A DNA stretch of 64,000 bases from Microbacterium oxydans (lineage in GTDB: Bacteria; Actinomycetota; Actinomycetes; Actinomycetales; Microbacteriaceae), in assembly GCF_000956405.1 (NCBI RefSeq), contig NZ_JYIV01000026.1, positions 186,001 to 250,000 of the forward strand, written 5' to 3'. Position 1 is the stretch's first letter. The number at the start of each line of letters is the position of its first letter. The position numbers and the translations under genes are program-made. This document shows positions 38,766 through 47,730 of the stretch, piece by piece. The notes beneath the pieces were generated by a model. It was not told the DNA's origin. It did not search any database and saw only the letters and a list, made by a program, of their open reading frames with translations.

Positions 38766-40730
38766 ATGACTGACGTTCTTCCCGTGGGCCTCGCCCTTGA
38801 TGAGTTCAGCTCCGACATCCGCCCGCAGGACGACATGTATCGCCACGTGAACGGCGAGTGGCTCGCCCGCACCGAGATCCCCGGCGACAAGGCACGCTGG
38901 GGCTCGTTCCACCTTCTCGCCGAGCAGGCCGAGAAAGACGTGCGCGCCATCATCGAGGAGTCGCAGGACGCACCGGAAGGCACGCTCGCCCGCAAGATCG
39001 GCGACCTGTTCGCGAGCTTCATGGACACCGAGCGCATCGACGCCGCCGGCGTCACCCCGCTCGCCGAGACCCTCGCCGAGATCGATGCGATCGCCGACGT
39101 GCCGGAGTTCCTGCGCACGGTGGGCGCCTACGACCGTGACGGTCGCGCCTCGATCATCGGTCTCTACGTCGACGGCGACCCCGGCGACCCCGAGCGCTAC
39201 CTCCCGGTGCTGGTGCAGGCGGGCCTGTCCCTTCCGGACGAGAGCTACTTCCGCCTGGACACCTTCGCCGACACCAGGGCGGCGTACCGCGCGCACCTCG
39301 AGCGTCTGCTGACCCTGGCCGGCGTGGCTGATGCCGCAGCGAACGCCGACCGCTCGATCGCGCTCGAGACCGAGCTGGCCGGCCACCACTGGGACAACGT
39401 GCGCAGCCGTGACGCTGTGGCGACCTACAACCTCAAGACCTGGGACGAGCTGCAGGCGCTCGCGGGCGTCGACCTGGCTCCGTGGCGCGAGGCGGTCTCG
39501 CCGTCCAACCCCGCGGCCTTCGACGAGGTCGTCGTCGCGCAGCCCAGCTTCTTCGAAGGGCTCGGTTCGCTGCTGACGGCCGAGCGGTTGGACGACTGGA
39601 AGGCCTGGCTGCGGGCGAAGGCCGTGCACGCCGCGGCCCCGTACCTGACCGACGACCTCGTGCAGGAGAACTTCTCGTTCTACGGCACCGAGCTCACCGG
39701 GGTGCCCACGATCCGCGAGCGCTGGAAGCGCGGTGTCTCGCTCACCGAGGGAGCGCTCGGCGAAGCCATCGGCAAGGTCTACGTCGAACGGCACTACCCG
39801 CCGACGGCGAAGGCTGCGATGGACGAGCTGGTGGCGAACCTCGTCGAGGCGTATCGGCGGAGCATCACCGAGCTCGAGTGGATGACGGCCGAGACCCGGG
39901 AGCGCGCGCTCGCCAAGCTCGACGCGTTCACCCCGAAGATCGGCCACCCCGACGTGTGGCGCGACTACTCGAGCCTCGAGATCGACAGGGCCGACCTGTT
40001 CGGCAACGTGCGCCGGGCCTCGATCTTCGAGCACGACCGCAACGTCGACAAGGTGGGCAAGCCCATCGACCGCGACGAGTGGCACATGCCGCCGCAGATG
40101 GTCAACGCGTACTACAACCCGTCGATGAACGAGATCGTGTTCCCCGCTGCCATCCTGCAGTACCCGTTCTTCGACGCGGGGCGAGACGCCGCGGCGAACT
40201 ACGGGGGCATCGGTGCGGTCATCGGCCACGAGATCGGACATGGCTTCGACGATCAGGGCAGCCGCTACGACGGCGACGGGCGCCTGCAGGACTGGTGGAC
40301 CGATGCCGACCGCTCGGCGTTCGAGGAGCGCACCAAGGCGCTCATCGCGCAGTACGACGCACTCGTCCCTGAGGGCCTCGACTCCGAGCACCACGTGAAC
40401 GGCGCGCTCACCATCGGAGAGAACATCGGCGACCTCGGCGGGCTCGGCATCGCCCTGAAGGCCTACGAACTGTCGCTCGACGGCGCCGAGGCACCCGTCA
40501 TCGACGGGTACACGGGCGTGCAGCGCCTGCTGCTGTCGTGGGCTCAGGTGTGGCAGCAGAAGAGCCGCGACGCCGAGACGCTGCGTCTGCTGACGATCGA
40601 CCCGCACTCGCCCAACGAGTTCCGCTGCAACCAGATCGTGCGCAACATCGACGCGTTCTACGAGGCTTTCGGTGTGAGCGAGTCGGATGCGCTCTGGCTG
40701 CCGGAGGCGTCGCGGGTGACCATCTGGTGA
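38766..40730 (+). CDS. M13-family zinc metallopeptidase (neprilysin/PepO-like)
   Basis: A 654-residue endopeptidase. The N-terminal peptidase_M13 domain covers about residues 17-400. The catalytic part has NPSMNEIVFPAAILQ, the zinc motif HEIGH at H488-H492, and third ligand E552 in ENIGDLGG with D556. The C-terminus ends in VTIW, resembling the CxVW ending of PepO proteins. There is no signal peptide (MTDVLPVGLALDEFSSDIRPQDDMYRHVNG), so it works inside the cell on oligopeptides. Leaderless start, monocistronic. Confidence 0.95.
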   Translation: MTDVLPVGLALDEFSSDIRPQDDMYRHVNGEWLARTEIPGDKARWGSFHLLAEQAEKDVRAIIEESQDAPEGTLARKIGDLFASFMDTERIDAAGVTPLAETLAEIDAIADVPEFLRTVGAYDRDGRASIIGLYVDGDPGDPERYLPVLVQAGLSLPDESYFRLDTFADTRAAYRAHLERLLTLAGVADAAANADRSIALETELAGHHWDNVRSRDAVATYNLKTWDELQALAGVDLAPWREAVSPSNPAAFDEVVVAQPSFFEGLGSLLTAERLDDWKAWLRAKAVHAAAPYLTDDLVQENFSFYGTELTGVPTIRERWKRGVSLTEGALGEAIGKVYVERHYPPTAKAAMDELVANLVEAYRRSITELEWMTAETRERALAKLDAFTPKIGHPDVWRDYSSLEIDRADLFGNVRRASIFEHDRNVDKVGKPIDRDEWHMPPQMVNAYYNPSMNEIVFPAAILQYPFFDAGRDAAANYGGIGAVIGHEIGHGFDDQGSRYDGDGRLQDWWTDADRSAFEERTKALIAQYDALVPEGLDSEHHVNGALTIGENIGDLGGLGIALKAYELSLDGAEAPVIDGYTGVQRLLLSWAQVWQQKSRDAETLRLLTIDPHSPNEFRCNQIVRNIDAFYEAFGVSESDALWLPEASRVTIW

Positions 40731-40840
40731 CAGATCGTCACACTCTGTGAAGCATCCCCCGGCGGTGGGGTTACGATAGCCCTGCCGCTGGGGAGCGTGT
40801 CCCCTCGGTATCCCGCACATCCACCCCCCTAAGGATCAGC

Positions 40841-41806
40841 GTGGGCGCTCTCGAGCCTGGTGAAGGCTTCCGCAACTCCTCGGCCCCCGAGTCCCTCGAC
40901 GGTGCCCAGGAGGTTTCGGGGGCGGGTCGTCGTTCGCAGCGCACCAGCCGCCGTCTCCCTCGACGTGCTGCCGCCGGACGCCGGTCGTTCACGGCCACGC
41001 TCCGGGCGCTGGAGGGACTGGTCGACTCCGGAGCGCAGGTGTCGGTGCACGTCGTCGACCTCGACAATCATGTGCATGTGCTCGCCGGCGACGACCACGT
41101 CACGATGCCGATCGCCGGCCTCGGGGTGGTGCCGCTGCTGATCGAGGTCGCCGCGGGATTCCAGAGCGGCGCGCTCGATCCGTTCGAGATCGTCGAGCGT
41201 GACACCGTCGAGGTCGTGGAGACCTCCGGTCTGTGGCGGCATCTGCACGCGCCGGCTCTGCCGCTGGAAGACCTCGCCGTGATGGCGGCGACCGCGGGTG
41301 ATCCCATCGCGGTGAACGCGCTGCTCCAGAGGGTGGGGCATGACCGCGTGCGCGAGCGCATCGAGTCGCTCGGTCTGCGTCGCACGGCCCTGCTCGACCG
41401 CTTCCGTGACCGCCGCGGCCCCGACGACGCGCCCCAGGTGGCCGTGGGGTCCGCCCGTGAGCTCGCCGGGCTGTTCTCCGCCCTCGTGAACTCTCAGGTC
41501 GTGGATGCCGCCGTCAGCGCGCAGGTGTCCGAGTGGCTCAGCCTCAACCAGGATCTGAGTCTGGTCGCGGCGTCGACGGGTCTCGACCCGTTCGCACACG
41601 ATCACGATGCGCACGGCCTGCTGTTCGTGAACAAGACCGGCAGGGATCGCGGAGTGCGGGCCGAGGCGGGTGTGCTCGCGGGACCGCGCGCCGGGGTCGC
41701 CTATTCGCTCATCGTGTGCTTCGACGACCTCTCGATCACCCACCGTCTGCGCGCGCACGACGCCTTCCGGGTGCTCGGCGTCGAGCTGATGGAGTACACG
41801 CACTGA
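40841..41806 (+). CDS. Class A beta-lactamase-like protein lacking the catalytic Ser and Lys
   Basis: A 321-residue protein with the overall order of a class A beta-lactamase. Where SxxK should lie, the sequence is MPIAGLGVVPLL: Ser is Gly93 and Lys is Val96. The SDN loop is replaced by GDP (153-155), while the third motif KTG is intact at 265-267 (FVNKTGRDRGVRAEAGVLAGP). It cannot acylate by the usual mechanism and is probably a pseudoenzyme that binds rather than cuts. The N-terminal 50 residues are Arg/Ser-rich with no signal peptide. GTG start; a TACGAT at 40772-40777 may be its -10. Confidence 0.8.
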   Translation: MGALEPGEGFRNSSAPESLDGAQEVSGAGRRSQRTSRRLPRRAAAGRRSFTATLRALEGLVDSGAQVSVHVVDLDNHVHVLAGDDHVTMPIAGLGVVPLLIEVAAGFQSGALDPFEIVERDTVEVVETSGLWRHLHAPALPLEDLAVMAATAGDPIAVNALLQRVGHDRVRERIESLGLRRTALLDRFRDRRGPDDAPQVAVGSARELAGLFSALVNSQVVDAAVSAQVSEWLSLNQDLSLVAASTGLDPFAHDHDAHGLLFVNKTGRDRGVRAEAGVLAGPRAGVAYSLIVCFDDLSITHRLRAHDAFRVLGVELMEYTH

Positions 41807-41836
41807 CGTCGAGGCGTGCGAGCTCTGCACACGCCA

Positions 41837-41864
41837 CATCAGGCATTCACGCCGCATCAGGCAT
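41837..41864. repeat. Short direct repeat CATCAGGCAT (two copies)
   Basis: CATCAGGCAT at 41837-41846 and 41855-41864, 18 bases apart, in the 115-base gap before the 139-residue hypothetical gene. Possible regulator half-sites; could also be chance. Confidence 0.3.
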
Positions 41865-41909
41865 GTTGCGCACAGATCGGCCTGTTCTCGTGCGTCCGCC
41901 TGATCTCGC

Positions 41910-41915
41910 TAGCAT
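41910..41915 (+). promoter_or_regulatory. -10 element (TAGCAT) of the 139-residue hypothetical gene
   Basis: TAGCAT ends six bases before ATG 41922. Confidence 0.5.
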
Positions 41916-41921
41916 CGGGGG

Positions 41922-42341
41922 ATGCCTCGATCTGACTGGACCCCGCATCGTCGCGACGACGGCGAGCTGCTCGGGTGGATACACCCCGCGGGCGACGACT
42001 GGGTGCCCGTCGACGTGCTCGGCCGGCCCGTCTCCGCTCCCACCGAGTGGCTCGAAGCCGAAGCGGCGCTGGAAGAGCACGGCATCGCCTGGCTCGCCGA
42101 TCCCTGGATGCTGGAAGGTGAGTCGGTGCTGGACGGCGAGGCCGAGCGCCCGCTGCGGGTGCGCATCCTCGAGGTGACGCCCGACGAAGACGGCGTGCCG
42201 GGGCGGATCGTGGTGAAGATCGACGACTTCGGTGACATGACGCGGCCCGCGACGGCTCAGTTCGTGCTGGCCTGGCCCATCCCGGACCGGCTCCGCCCTC
42301 CGCGCGCCGACGACCCTGACCCCCGCACGATCACCGGCTGA
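41922..42341 (+). CDS. Hypothetical protein
   Basis: A 139-residue acidic cytoplasmic protein that I do not recognise. It is Trp/Asp-rich (WTPHRRDDGELLGWIHPAGDDWVPVDVLG) with predicted beta-strands in PLRVRILEVTPDEDGVPGRIVVKIDDFG. There are no membrane segments, signal peptide, cysteines or catalytic motif. The codon use is normal for the window and the start has the local leaderless signal, so it is probably a real lineage-specific gene. Convergent with the downstream MFS gene. Confidence 0.75.
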   Translation: MPRSDWTPHRRDDGELLGWIHPAGDDWVPVDVLGRPVSAPTEWLEAEAALEEHGIAWLADPWMLEGESVLDGEAERPLRVRILEVTPDEDGVPGRIVVKIDDFGDMTRPATAQFVLAWPIPDRLRPPRADDPDPRTITG

Positions 42342-42350
42342 ATCCGAAGC

Positions 42351-42373
42351 GGCTCGGCTCGGCTCGGCTCGGC
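42351..42373. repeat. Pentanucleotide repeat (GGCTC)4
   Basis: Four perfect GGCTC units plus GGC lie in the gap between two convergent genes, nine bases from the end of the MFS gene and outside both coding regions. Prone to slippage but not positioned to alter a protein. Confidence 0.8.
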
Positions 42374-42381
42374 AGGCATGC

Positions 42382-43824
42382 TCAGCCCGGTAGCGAGGGG
42401 CGCTGCTCGGAGCTGCGCTGCTTCGGGATGAACAGCGAGAGCACCACGGCGATCAGACCCGCCGCGATCGCGAGCCAGAAGCACACCTCGAAGGCCGCGC
42501 GTGTGGGGACGGCCACTCCGTCGACGTCGATGCTCATCGCGGCGAGGACCCCACCCATCACCGCCGAGGCGCTGGACGTCCCGACCGAACGGAACAGCGC
42601 GTTCAGGCCGTTCGATGCGCCGGTCTCGTTCGCCGGAACCGAGCGCATGATGATCATCGGCATGGCGGCGAACGTGAAGCCGATCCCGACGCCGATGAAG
42701 ATGTTGGCCACGAAGATGTGCCACACCTCGGAGGACCACAGCAGCACGAAGACGTAGGCGAGCACGATCGCGGCGGCACCGACCGTGAACAGCGGGCGCG
42801 GGCCGACGGTGCGCTCGAGCCATCCCGACAGGGGTGAGATGACCATCATCACGAGCCCGGCCGGCATGATCACGAGGGACGCCGCGAGCATGTCGAGACC
42901 GAATCCCGCACCGCCGACCGTCGGCATCTCGAGCAGCTGCGGGAACGTGACATTCGAGGCGAACAGCGCGAACCCCATGCCGATCGCGGCGATGTTCGTG
43001 AACAGCACGGCGGGGCGCGCGGCCACGCGCAGGTCGAGCAGGGGATCCTTCGTGCGCAGCTGATACCAGCCCCAGACCAGCAGCACCACGAGTCCGCCGA
43101 CGATGCAGGTGAGCGTCAGGGGAGACGTCCATCCCCACTGCGCGCCGCGCGAGACGAAGAGCAGGATGCCGGTGAGACCGATCGCGAGCCCGATGGCACC
43201 GACCACGTCGAGTCGGCCGGGAGAGCGCAGCACGTCTTCGGGGATCACGGCCAGCACCAGGGCAAGGCCGACGACCCCGAGTGCGGCGGCGAGCCAGAAC
43301 AGCATGTGCCAGTCCGCGTTCTGGGCGAGGAGCGCGGCCACCGGCATCCCGATCGCGCCGCCGACGCCCATGGTGGCGCTCATGAGGGCGACCGCGGTGC
43401 CCAGTCGTTCGGGAGGGAGCACGTCGCGCATGATGGCGATGCCGAGCGGCACGACGCCCGTCACCGCGCCCTGCAGCGCGCGGCCGATGATCACGCCGAC
43501 GATCGAGCCGGAGAGCGCGGCGATCACGGACCCGAGGATCAGGATCGCGAGCAGGGCGATCACGACACGGCGCTTGCCGTACATGTCACCCAGGCGTCCC
43601 GAGATCGGGGTGGCGACGGCCGCGACCAGCAGGGTGATCGTGACGACCCAGGTGGTGTCTTCGCGGGAGGCGTTCAGCAGCTGCGGGAGCTCGGCCTGCA
43701 GCGGGACGACGAGCGTGAACATGAAGGACGAGCAGAGCCCCGCGAAAGCGAGCACGGCGACGACCGCCCAACGGGGAGGGGTGCGGGAGAGGCGCTTCCT
43801 GGCCCTGTCATCGCTCGCACCCAT
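42382..43824 (-). CDS. MFS multidrug exporter, DHA2-like
   Basis: A 480-residue transporter with about 14 hydrophobic helices. Helix 1 is FAGLCSSFMFTLVVPLQAELPQLL, the A-motif is GRLGDMYGKRRV, and the drug-exporter motif C-like region is MSATMGVGGAIGMPVAALL. The second half includes SGWLERTVGPRPLF. The DHA2 group pumps out drugs or dyes with protons. ATG 43824 is six bases after TAGCCT. Divergent from the GNAT gene with only 69 bases between, but no operator-like palindrome was seen. Confidence 0.9.
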   Translation of the reverse strand: MGASDDRARKRLSRTPPRWAVVAVLAFAGLCSSFMFTLVVPLQAELPQLLNASREDTTWVVTITLLVAAVATPISGRLGDMYGKRRVVIALLAILILGSVIAALSGSIVGVIIGRALQGAVTGVVPLGIAIMRDVLPPERLGTAVALMSATMGVGGAIGMPVAALLAQNADWHMLFWLAAALGVVGLALVLAVIPEDVLRSPGRLDVVGAIGLAIGLTGILLFVSRGAQWGWTSPLTLTCIVGGLVVLLVWGWYQLRTKDPLLDLRVAARPAVLFTNIAAIGMGFALFASNVTFPQLLEMPTVGGAGFGLDMLAASLVIMPAGLVMMVISPLSGWLERTVGPRPLFTVGAAAIVLAYVFVLLWSSEVWHIFVANIFIGVGIGFTFAAMPMIIMRSVPANETGASNGLNALFRSVGTSSASAVMGGVLAAMSIDVDGVAVPTRAAFEVCFWLAIAAGLIAVVLSLFIPKQRSSEQRPSLPG

Positions 43825-43830
43825 CGGCTC

Positions 43831-43836
43831 AGGCTA
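43831..43836 (-). promoter_or_regulatory. -10 element (TAGCCT) of the DHA2 exporter gene
   Basis: TAGCCT ends six bases before ATG 43824. Confidence 0.5.
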
Positions 43837-43881
43837 TCGCCGAATCTCCGCGCCGGATTCCTCGAACGGGCCGAGGAGGGG

Positions 43882-43887
43882 CAGACT
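43882..43887 (+). promoter_or_regulatory. -10-like element (CAGACT) of the GNAT gene
   Basis: CAGACT ends six bases before GTG 43894. The same hexamer at similar spacing precedes the HhH-GPD gene and hemQ, which supports a variant -10 despite the non-T first base. Confidence 0.35.
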
Positions 43888-43893
43888 GGGTGC

Positions 43894-44583
43894 GTGCGAA
43901 CCATCCGTGACCTCGACACCGTTGAACTCATCCTCGACGCCCAGGGCCTGCTCGACTCCATCAGGGGTCCGCAGCGCGTGGTGGATGCCGGAACCCTGCG
44001 CGCCCTGCAGCAGTCGGGCAACTACGTCGTCGGCTTCTTCGACGGCGAAGGGGACGACGAGCGCATGGTCGGCGCGTCCATCGCCTTCTTCGGGGAGCCC
44101 GCCCGCCGCGCGATGCACTCCCACATCACCGCCCTGCTGCCCGAGTACCGCGGGCGCGGTTGGGGTCGCGAGCTCAAGGAGCATCAGCGTCAGTGGGCGT
44201 TCTCCCGTGACGTCGGCCGCATCACGTGGGTGTTCGATCCGCTGGTCGCGCGCAACGCGCACTTCTTCTTCACCGTGCTGGGCGCCCGAGCGACCGGATA
44301 CTCCGTCAACCGCTACGGCATCTTCGGCGGCGGTGACGCGGGCGACGAGAGTGACCGGCTCGACGTGGAATGGGCGCTCGCGGACATCGCCAAGCCCCCG
44401 GCCGACGAGGCTGTGGTCGAGACGCTCGAGATCCCGGACGACATCGAGGCGTTGCGCGTCTCCGACCCTGCGGCCGCTCACGAGTGGCGTCTGCGCTTGC
44501 GTGCGCAGATGGAGGGCCTGCTCGGCAGCGGCCTCCGGATCGCCGGGTACGACACCGAGCGCGGCTACCTCTTCACGGCCTGA
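43894..44583 (+). CDS. GNAT-like acetyltransferase (COG3375 type)
   Basis: A 229-residue predicted acetyltransferase. The N-terminus is VRTIRDLDTVELILDAQ. The acetyl-CoA motif is HSHITALLPEYRGRGWGRELKEHQRQWAF, followed by ITWVFDPLVARNAHFFFTVLGARA and YGIFGG, a pattern typical of the COG3375 group. GTG 43894 is preferred because homology begins there and GAGGAGGGG lies upstream. The last codons (CTCTTCACGGCCTGA) are followed by two further near-copies of the same 13 bases. Substrate unknown. Confidence 0.82.
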   Translation: MRTIRDLDTVELILDAQGLLDSIRGPQRVVDAGTLRALQQSGNYVVGFFDGEGDDERMVGASIAFFGEPARRAMHSHITALLPEYRGRGWGRELKEHQRQWAFSRDVGRITWVFDPLVARNAHFFFTVLGARATGYSVNRYGIFGGGDAGDESDRLDVEWALADIAKPPADEAVVETLEIPDDIEALRVSDPAAAHEWRLRLRAQMEGLLGSGLRIAGYDTERGYLFTA

Positions 44584-44620
44584 GCGTCCTCTTCACCGCC
44601 TGACCCCCTTCACCGCCTGA
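44571..44620. repeat. Triplicated 3' end of the GNAT gene
   Basis: CTTCACGGCCTGA at 44571-44583 contains the stop. CTTCACCGCCTGA follows at 44591-44603 and again at 44608-44620, between convergent genes. Looks like slippage or local duplication of the gene's last codons. Confidence 0.7.
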
Positions 44621-44635
44621 TTCGGGGCCGGTGAC

Positions 44636-46105
44636 TCAGCGCACTCCGCGCATCAGCGTCAGCACGGGCTTCACGCTCAGCAGCAGCCCGATGCCGACGA
44701 CGATGGCGATCCCGCCGAGGATCGAGAAGAAGGGCACCTCGTCGTCGGGGTTGTAGAACTGCACGAGCCATCCCGAGATCGCGGTGCCCAGGGCGATGGA
44801 CAGGAAGAACAGCGCGACCATCTGGGTGCGGAACACGGTCGGGGCGAGCTTGGTGGCCGCCGACAGGCCGACGGGGGAGATGAGCAGCTCCGCCACGGTG
44901 AACACGAAGAGGATCCCGACGATCGCGAGCAGCGGCGTGGAGTTCTCCCCGCCACCGGCGAACGGCAGGAAGAGCAGGAACGCCGACCCCATGATGATCG
45001 CCGCCAGGGCGAACTTGACCGGCGTCGAGGGCTGACGCTTCCCCAGACGGGTCCAGATCGCCGCGAAGACACCGGACAGGATGATGATGAAGACCGGGTT
45101 GATCGACTGCACCCACGACACCGGCATCTCCCAGCCGAACAGGTTCCGGTCCAGGCGCTGGTCGGAGTAGATCGTCAGCACCGTGAACTGCTGCTGGTAC
45201 AGCGACCAGAACGCGACACTGGTGATGAAGAGCGGCAGGAACGCCCACACGCGCGAGCGTTCGGTGGCGTCGATCCGACGGCTGCCGAGGATCACCGAGA
45301 AGTACGCGACCGCGGCGACGATCGTGACGCCGATCACCAGGGTGGCGAGGTTGTCGGGTCGGATCACGCCGGCGAGCACCAGGACGGCGATGAGGACGAC
45401 CGCGGCGCCACCGATCAGTCCGACCAGGAGATAGCGGGACGTCGGGAGCGGGTTCGGCACCTCGCGGGCGGAGTCGGGGAGGGCCTTGCGGCCGAACGCG
45501 TACTGGATGAGTCCCAGTGTCATCCCGATCGCGGCGAGTCCGAAGCCGTAGTGGAAGCCCAACGACGACTGCAGGATGCCGGTGAGGATCGGGCCGAGGA
45601 ACGCGCCGAGGTTGATCCCGAGGTAGAACAGCGAGAAGCCCGCGTCGCGCCGAGGATCGTCTTCGCTGTAGAGAGTGCCGACGACGGACGACGCATTCGC
45701 CTTGAGCCCACCGGATCCGACGGCCACGAGCACGAGACCGACGCCCACACCGACCGCACCGGGGAGCAGGGCGAGGGCGAGGTGTCCCGCCACGATGACC
45801 ATGGCGCTGACGAACAGCACCCGCTCCGCGCCGAAGAGACGGTCGGCGAGCCAGGCGCCCAGGATCGTGGACAGGTAGACCGAGCCCCCGTAGGCGCCAA
45901 CGATCCCGCCGGCGACGGCCTTGGGGATGCCGAGGCCGCCCTCGGTCACCTCGAAGTACAGGTAGATGAGCAGGATGCCCTGCATGCCGTAGAAGCTGAA
46001 GCGCTCCCACATCTCGACGCCGAAGATGTGCACCAGTGCCCACGGCTGCCCGAAGAAGCGGGTGTCGTCGTCGCGGGTCCTCGGTGTTCGTGCTGCAGTG
46101 CTCAT
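44636..46105 (-). CDS. POT-family proton-dependent oligopeptide transporter
   Basis: A 489-residue peptide symporter with about 14 helices. The family signatures are [18 protein letters not shown] (FYGMR region of helix 1, preceded by EMWERF) and [17 protein letters not shown] (PTR2 signature, about residues 155-172). It imports di- and tripeptides with protons, which could include murein-derived peptides given the salvage operon elsewhere in the window (speculative). ATG 46105 is seven bases from TAGCGT. Divergent from glyS. Confidence 0.93.
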   Translation of the reverse strand: MSTAARTPRTRDDDTRFFGQPWALVHIFGVEMWERFSFYGMQGILLIYLYFEVTEGGLGIPKAVAGGIVGAYGGSVYLSTILGAWLADRLFGAERVLFVSAMVIVAGHLALALLPGAVGVGVGLVLVAVGSGGLKANASSVVGTLYSEDDPRRDAGFSLFYLGINLGAFLGPILTGILQSSLGFHYGFGLAAIGMTLGLIQYAFGRKALPDSAREVPNPLPTSRYLLVGLIGGAAVVLIAVLVLAGVIRPDNLATLVIGVTIVAAVAYFSVILGSRRIDATERSRVWAFLPLFITSVAFWSLYQQQFTVLTIYSDQRLDRNLFGWEMPVSWVQSINPVFIIILSGVFAAIWTRLGKRQPSTPVKFALAAIIMGSAFLLFLPFAGGGENSTPLLAIVGILFVFTVAELLISPVGLSAATKLAPTVFRTQMVALFFLSIALGTAISGWLVQFYNPDDEVPFFSILGGIAIVVGIGLLLSVKPVLTLMRGVR

Positions 46106-46112
46106 CCCCAGG

Positions 46113-46118
46113 ACGCTA
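46113..46118 (-). promoter_or_regulatory. -10 element (TAGCGT) of the POT transporter gene
   Basis: TAGCGT lies seven bases upstream of ATG 46105. Confidence 0.4.
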
Positions 46119-46163
46119 CTCCCGCGCAGTCCTCGGGGCCAGGGAGCGCGCGGGAACCACGGA

Positions 46164-46169
46164 TAGAAT
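46164..46169 (+). promoter_or_regulatory. -10 element (TAGAAT) of glyS
   Basis: TAGAAT is 52 bases before the glyS ATG and would give a leader of about 45 bases. The leader ends in TTGGAGCC, an ordinary ribosome site. A T-box was looked for and is too long to fit in this leader. Confidence 0.45.
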
Positions 46170-46221
46170 GGGATGCCCGTGTTCGCGGGTTCTCCTCCCG
46201 CATCCGACCATTGGAGCCACC

Positions 46222-47607
46222 ATGGCCGAACAGTCCCGCCTCGACAAGGTCATCGCCCTCGCCCGCCACCGCGGGTTCGTGTTCCAAGCGGGTGAGATCT
46301 ATGGCGGTTCCCGGTCGGCCTGGGACTACGGCCCCCTCGGCACGGAGCTCAAGGAGAACATCCGGCGGCAGTGGTGGCAGACCTTCGTGCGCGGTCGCGG
46401 CGACATGGTGGGCCTGGACTCCAGCATCATCCTCCCCAAGCGCGTGTGGGAGGCGTCGGGTCACGTCGCCACCTTCACCGACCCGCTGGTCGAGTGCCTG
46501 CAGTGCCACAAGCGCTTCCGTGCCGACAACCTCATCGAGGACTTCGAGGCCCGCAAGGGGCGGAAGGCCGAGAACGGTCTGGCCGACATCCCCTGCCCGA
46601 ACTGCGGCACCAAGGGGCAGTACACCGAGCCGAAGGCCTTCTCCGGTCTGGTGAAGACCTACCTCGGCGTGGTCGACGACGAGTCCGGCCTCTACTACCT
46701 GCGCCCCGAGACCGCGCAGGGCATCTTCGTGAACTTCTCGAACGTGCTCACCGCCAGCCGCAAGAAGCCGCCGTTCGGCATCGGGCAGGTCGGCAAGGCG
46801 TTCCGCAACGAGATCACGCCCGGCAACTTCATCTTCCGCACCCGCGAGTTCGAGCAGATGGAGATCGAGTTCTTCACGCCGCCGGCTGAGGCGCAGGAGT
46901 GGTTCGAGCACTGGGTCGAGGCCTGCTGGAACTGGTTCATCGACCTCGGCATCGACCCCGAGAACATGCGGCAGTTCGACGTGCCGGAAGACGACCGCGC
47001 GCACTACTCGGCCGGCACCATCGACGTCGAGTACCGCTTCGGCTTCGCGGGCAAGGAGTGGGGCGAGCTCATGGGCGTCGCCAACCGCACCGACTACGAC
47101 CTCTCCAGCCACAGTGAGGCATCCGGCCAGAGCCTGACGTACTTCGACCAGGCCACGGGCGAGCGCTACACGCCGTACGTGATCGAGCCGTCGTTCGGAC
47201 TCACCCGCGCGATGATGGCCTTCCTCGTCGACGCGTACGTGGAGGAGCAGGTGCCCAACGCCAAGGGCGGCACCGACGTGCGCACCGTGCTCAAGCTCGA
47301 CCCGCGTCTCGCGCCGGTCAAGGCCGCGGTGCTGCCGCTGTCGCGCAACGAGAAGCTCTCGCCGCTCGCGCGTGAGGTCGCCGACACGCTGCGCAGTTCC
47401 TGGGCCGTCGACTTCGACGACGCCGGCGCGATCGGACGTCGCTACCGTCGTCAGGACGAGATCGGCACCCCGTTCTGCGTCACGGTCGACTTCGACTCGC
47501 TCGACGACCACGCGGTCACCGTGCGCGATCGCGACACCATGGCGCAGGAGCGCGTCTCGATCGACGAGCTCCACGCCTACCTCGCGGAGCGTCTGCGCGG
47601 CGCCTGA
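46222..47607 (+). CDS. glyS: Glycyl-tRNA synthetase (dimeric, class II)
   Basis: A 461-residue enzyme that charges tRNA-Gly. The class II catalytic core has [12 protein letters not shown], motif 2 [25 protein letters not shown] and motif 3 [19 protein letters not shown] zinc-ribbon insertion has CLQCHKRF and CPNCGTKG (about residues 93-134). The anticodon-binding domain closes the protein. This is the alpha2 bacterial/eukaryote-like form, so no separate beta subunit is expected. ATG 46222 is chosen over an upstream in-frame extension that lacks homology. Confidence 0.97.
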   Translation: MAEQSRLDKVIALARHRGFVFQAGEIYGGSRSAWDYGPLGTELKENIRRQWWQTFVRGRGDMVGLDSSIILPKRVWEASGHVATFTDPLVECLQCHKRFRADNLIEDFEARKGRKAENGLADIPCPNCGTKGQYTEPKAFSGLVKTYLGVVDDESGLYYLRPETAQGIFVNFSNVLTASRKKPPFGIGQVGKAFRNEITPGNFIFRTREFEQMEIEFFTPPAEAQEWFEHWVEACWNWFIDLGIDPENMRQFDVPEDDRAHYSAGTIDVEYRFGFAGKEWGELMGVANRTDYDLSSHSEASGQSLTYFDQATGERYTPYVIEPSFGLTRAMMAFLVDAYVEEQVPNAKGGTDVRTVLKLDPRLAPVKAAVLPLSRNEKLSPLAREVADTLRSSWAVDFDDAGAIGRRYRRQDEIGTPFCVTVDFDSLDDHAVTVRDRDTMAQERVSIDELHAYLAERLRGA

Positions 47608-47684
47608 GGTGCGGTGACGGTTCGGGGAACTTCTGAACGGACGCCCCGATCGGCGAGTAGGTCTGTACGCCGCCGGTCAGTAGG

Positions 47685-47690
47685 TATGCT
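47685..47690 (+). promoter_or_regulatory. -10 element (TATGCT) of the second surface-protein gene
   Basis: TATGCT lies 40 bases before ATG 47731; the start itself has a GGAAAG ribosome site, so this gene has a normal leader. Confidence 0.4.
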
Positions 47691-47730
47691 TTCGGGCACG
47701 TACTGAGGCGGCGACCAGATCGGAAAGACG

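Noticed and set aside
38751..40820. A 689-residue antisense open frame opposite the M13 peptidase gene
   Set aside because: The sense strand has HEIGH and ENIGDLGG in frame; the antisense frame has no family match and is an effect of codon bias.
42351..42373. Possible CRISPR or regulatory array from (GGCTC)4
   Set aside because: A simple pentanucleotide microsatellite without spacers, lying between convergent genes. Listed as a repeat only.
46170..46221. T-box riboswitch ahead of glyS
   Set aside because: The leader from the predicted promoter is about 45 bases, far too short for a T-box, and no specifier or antiterminator sequence is visible.
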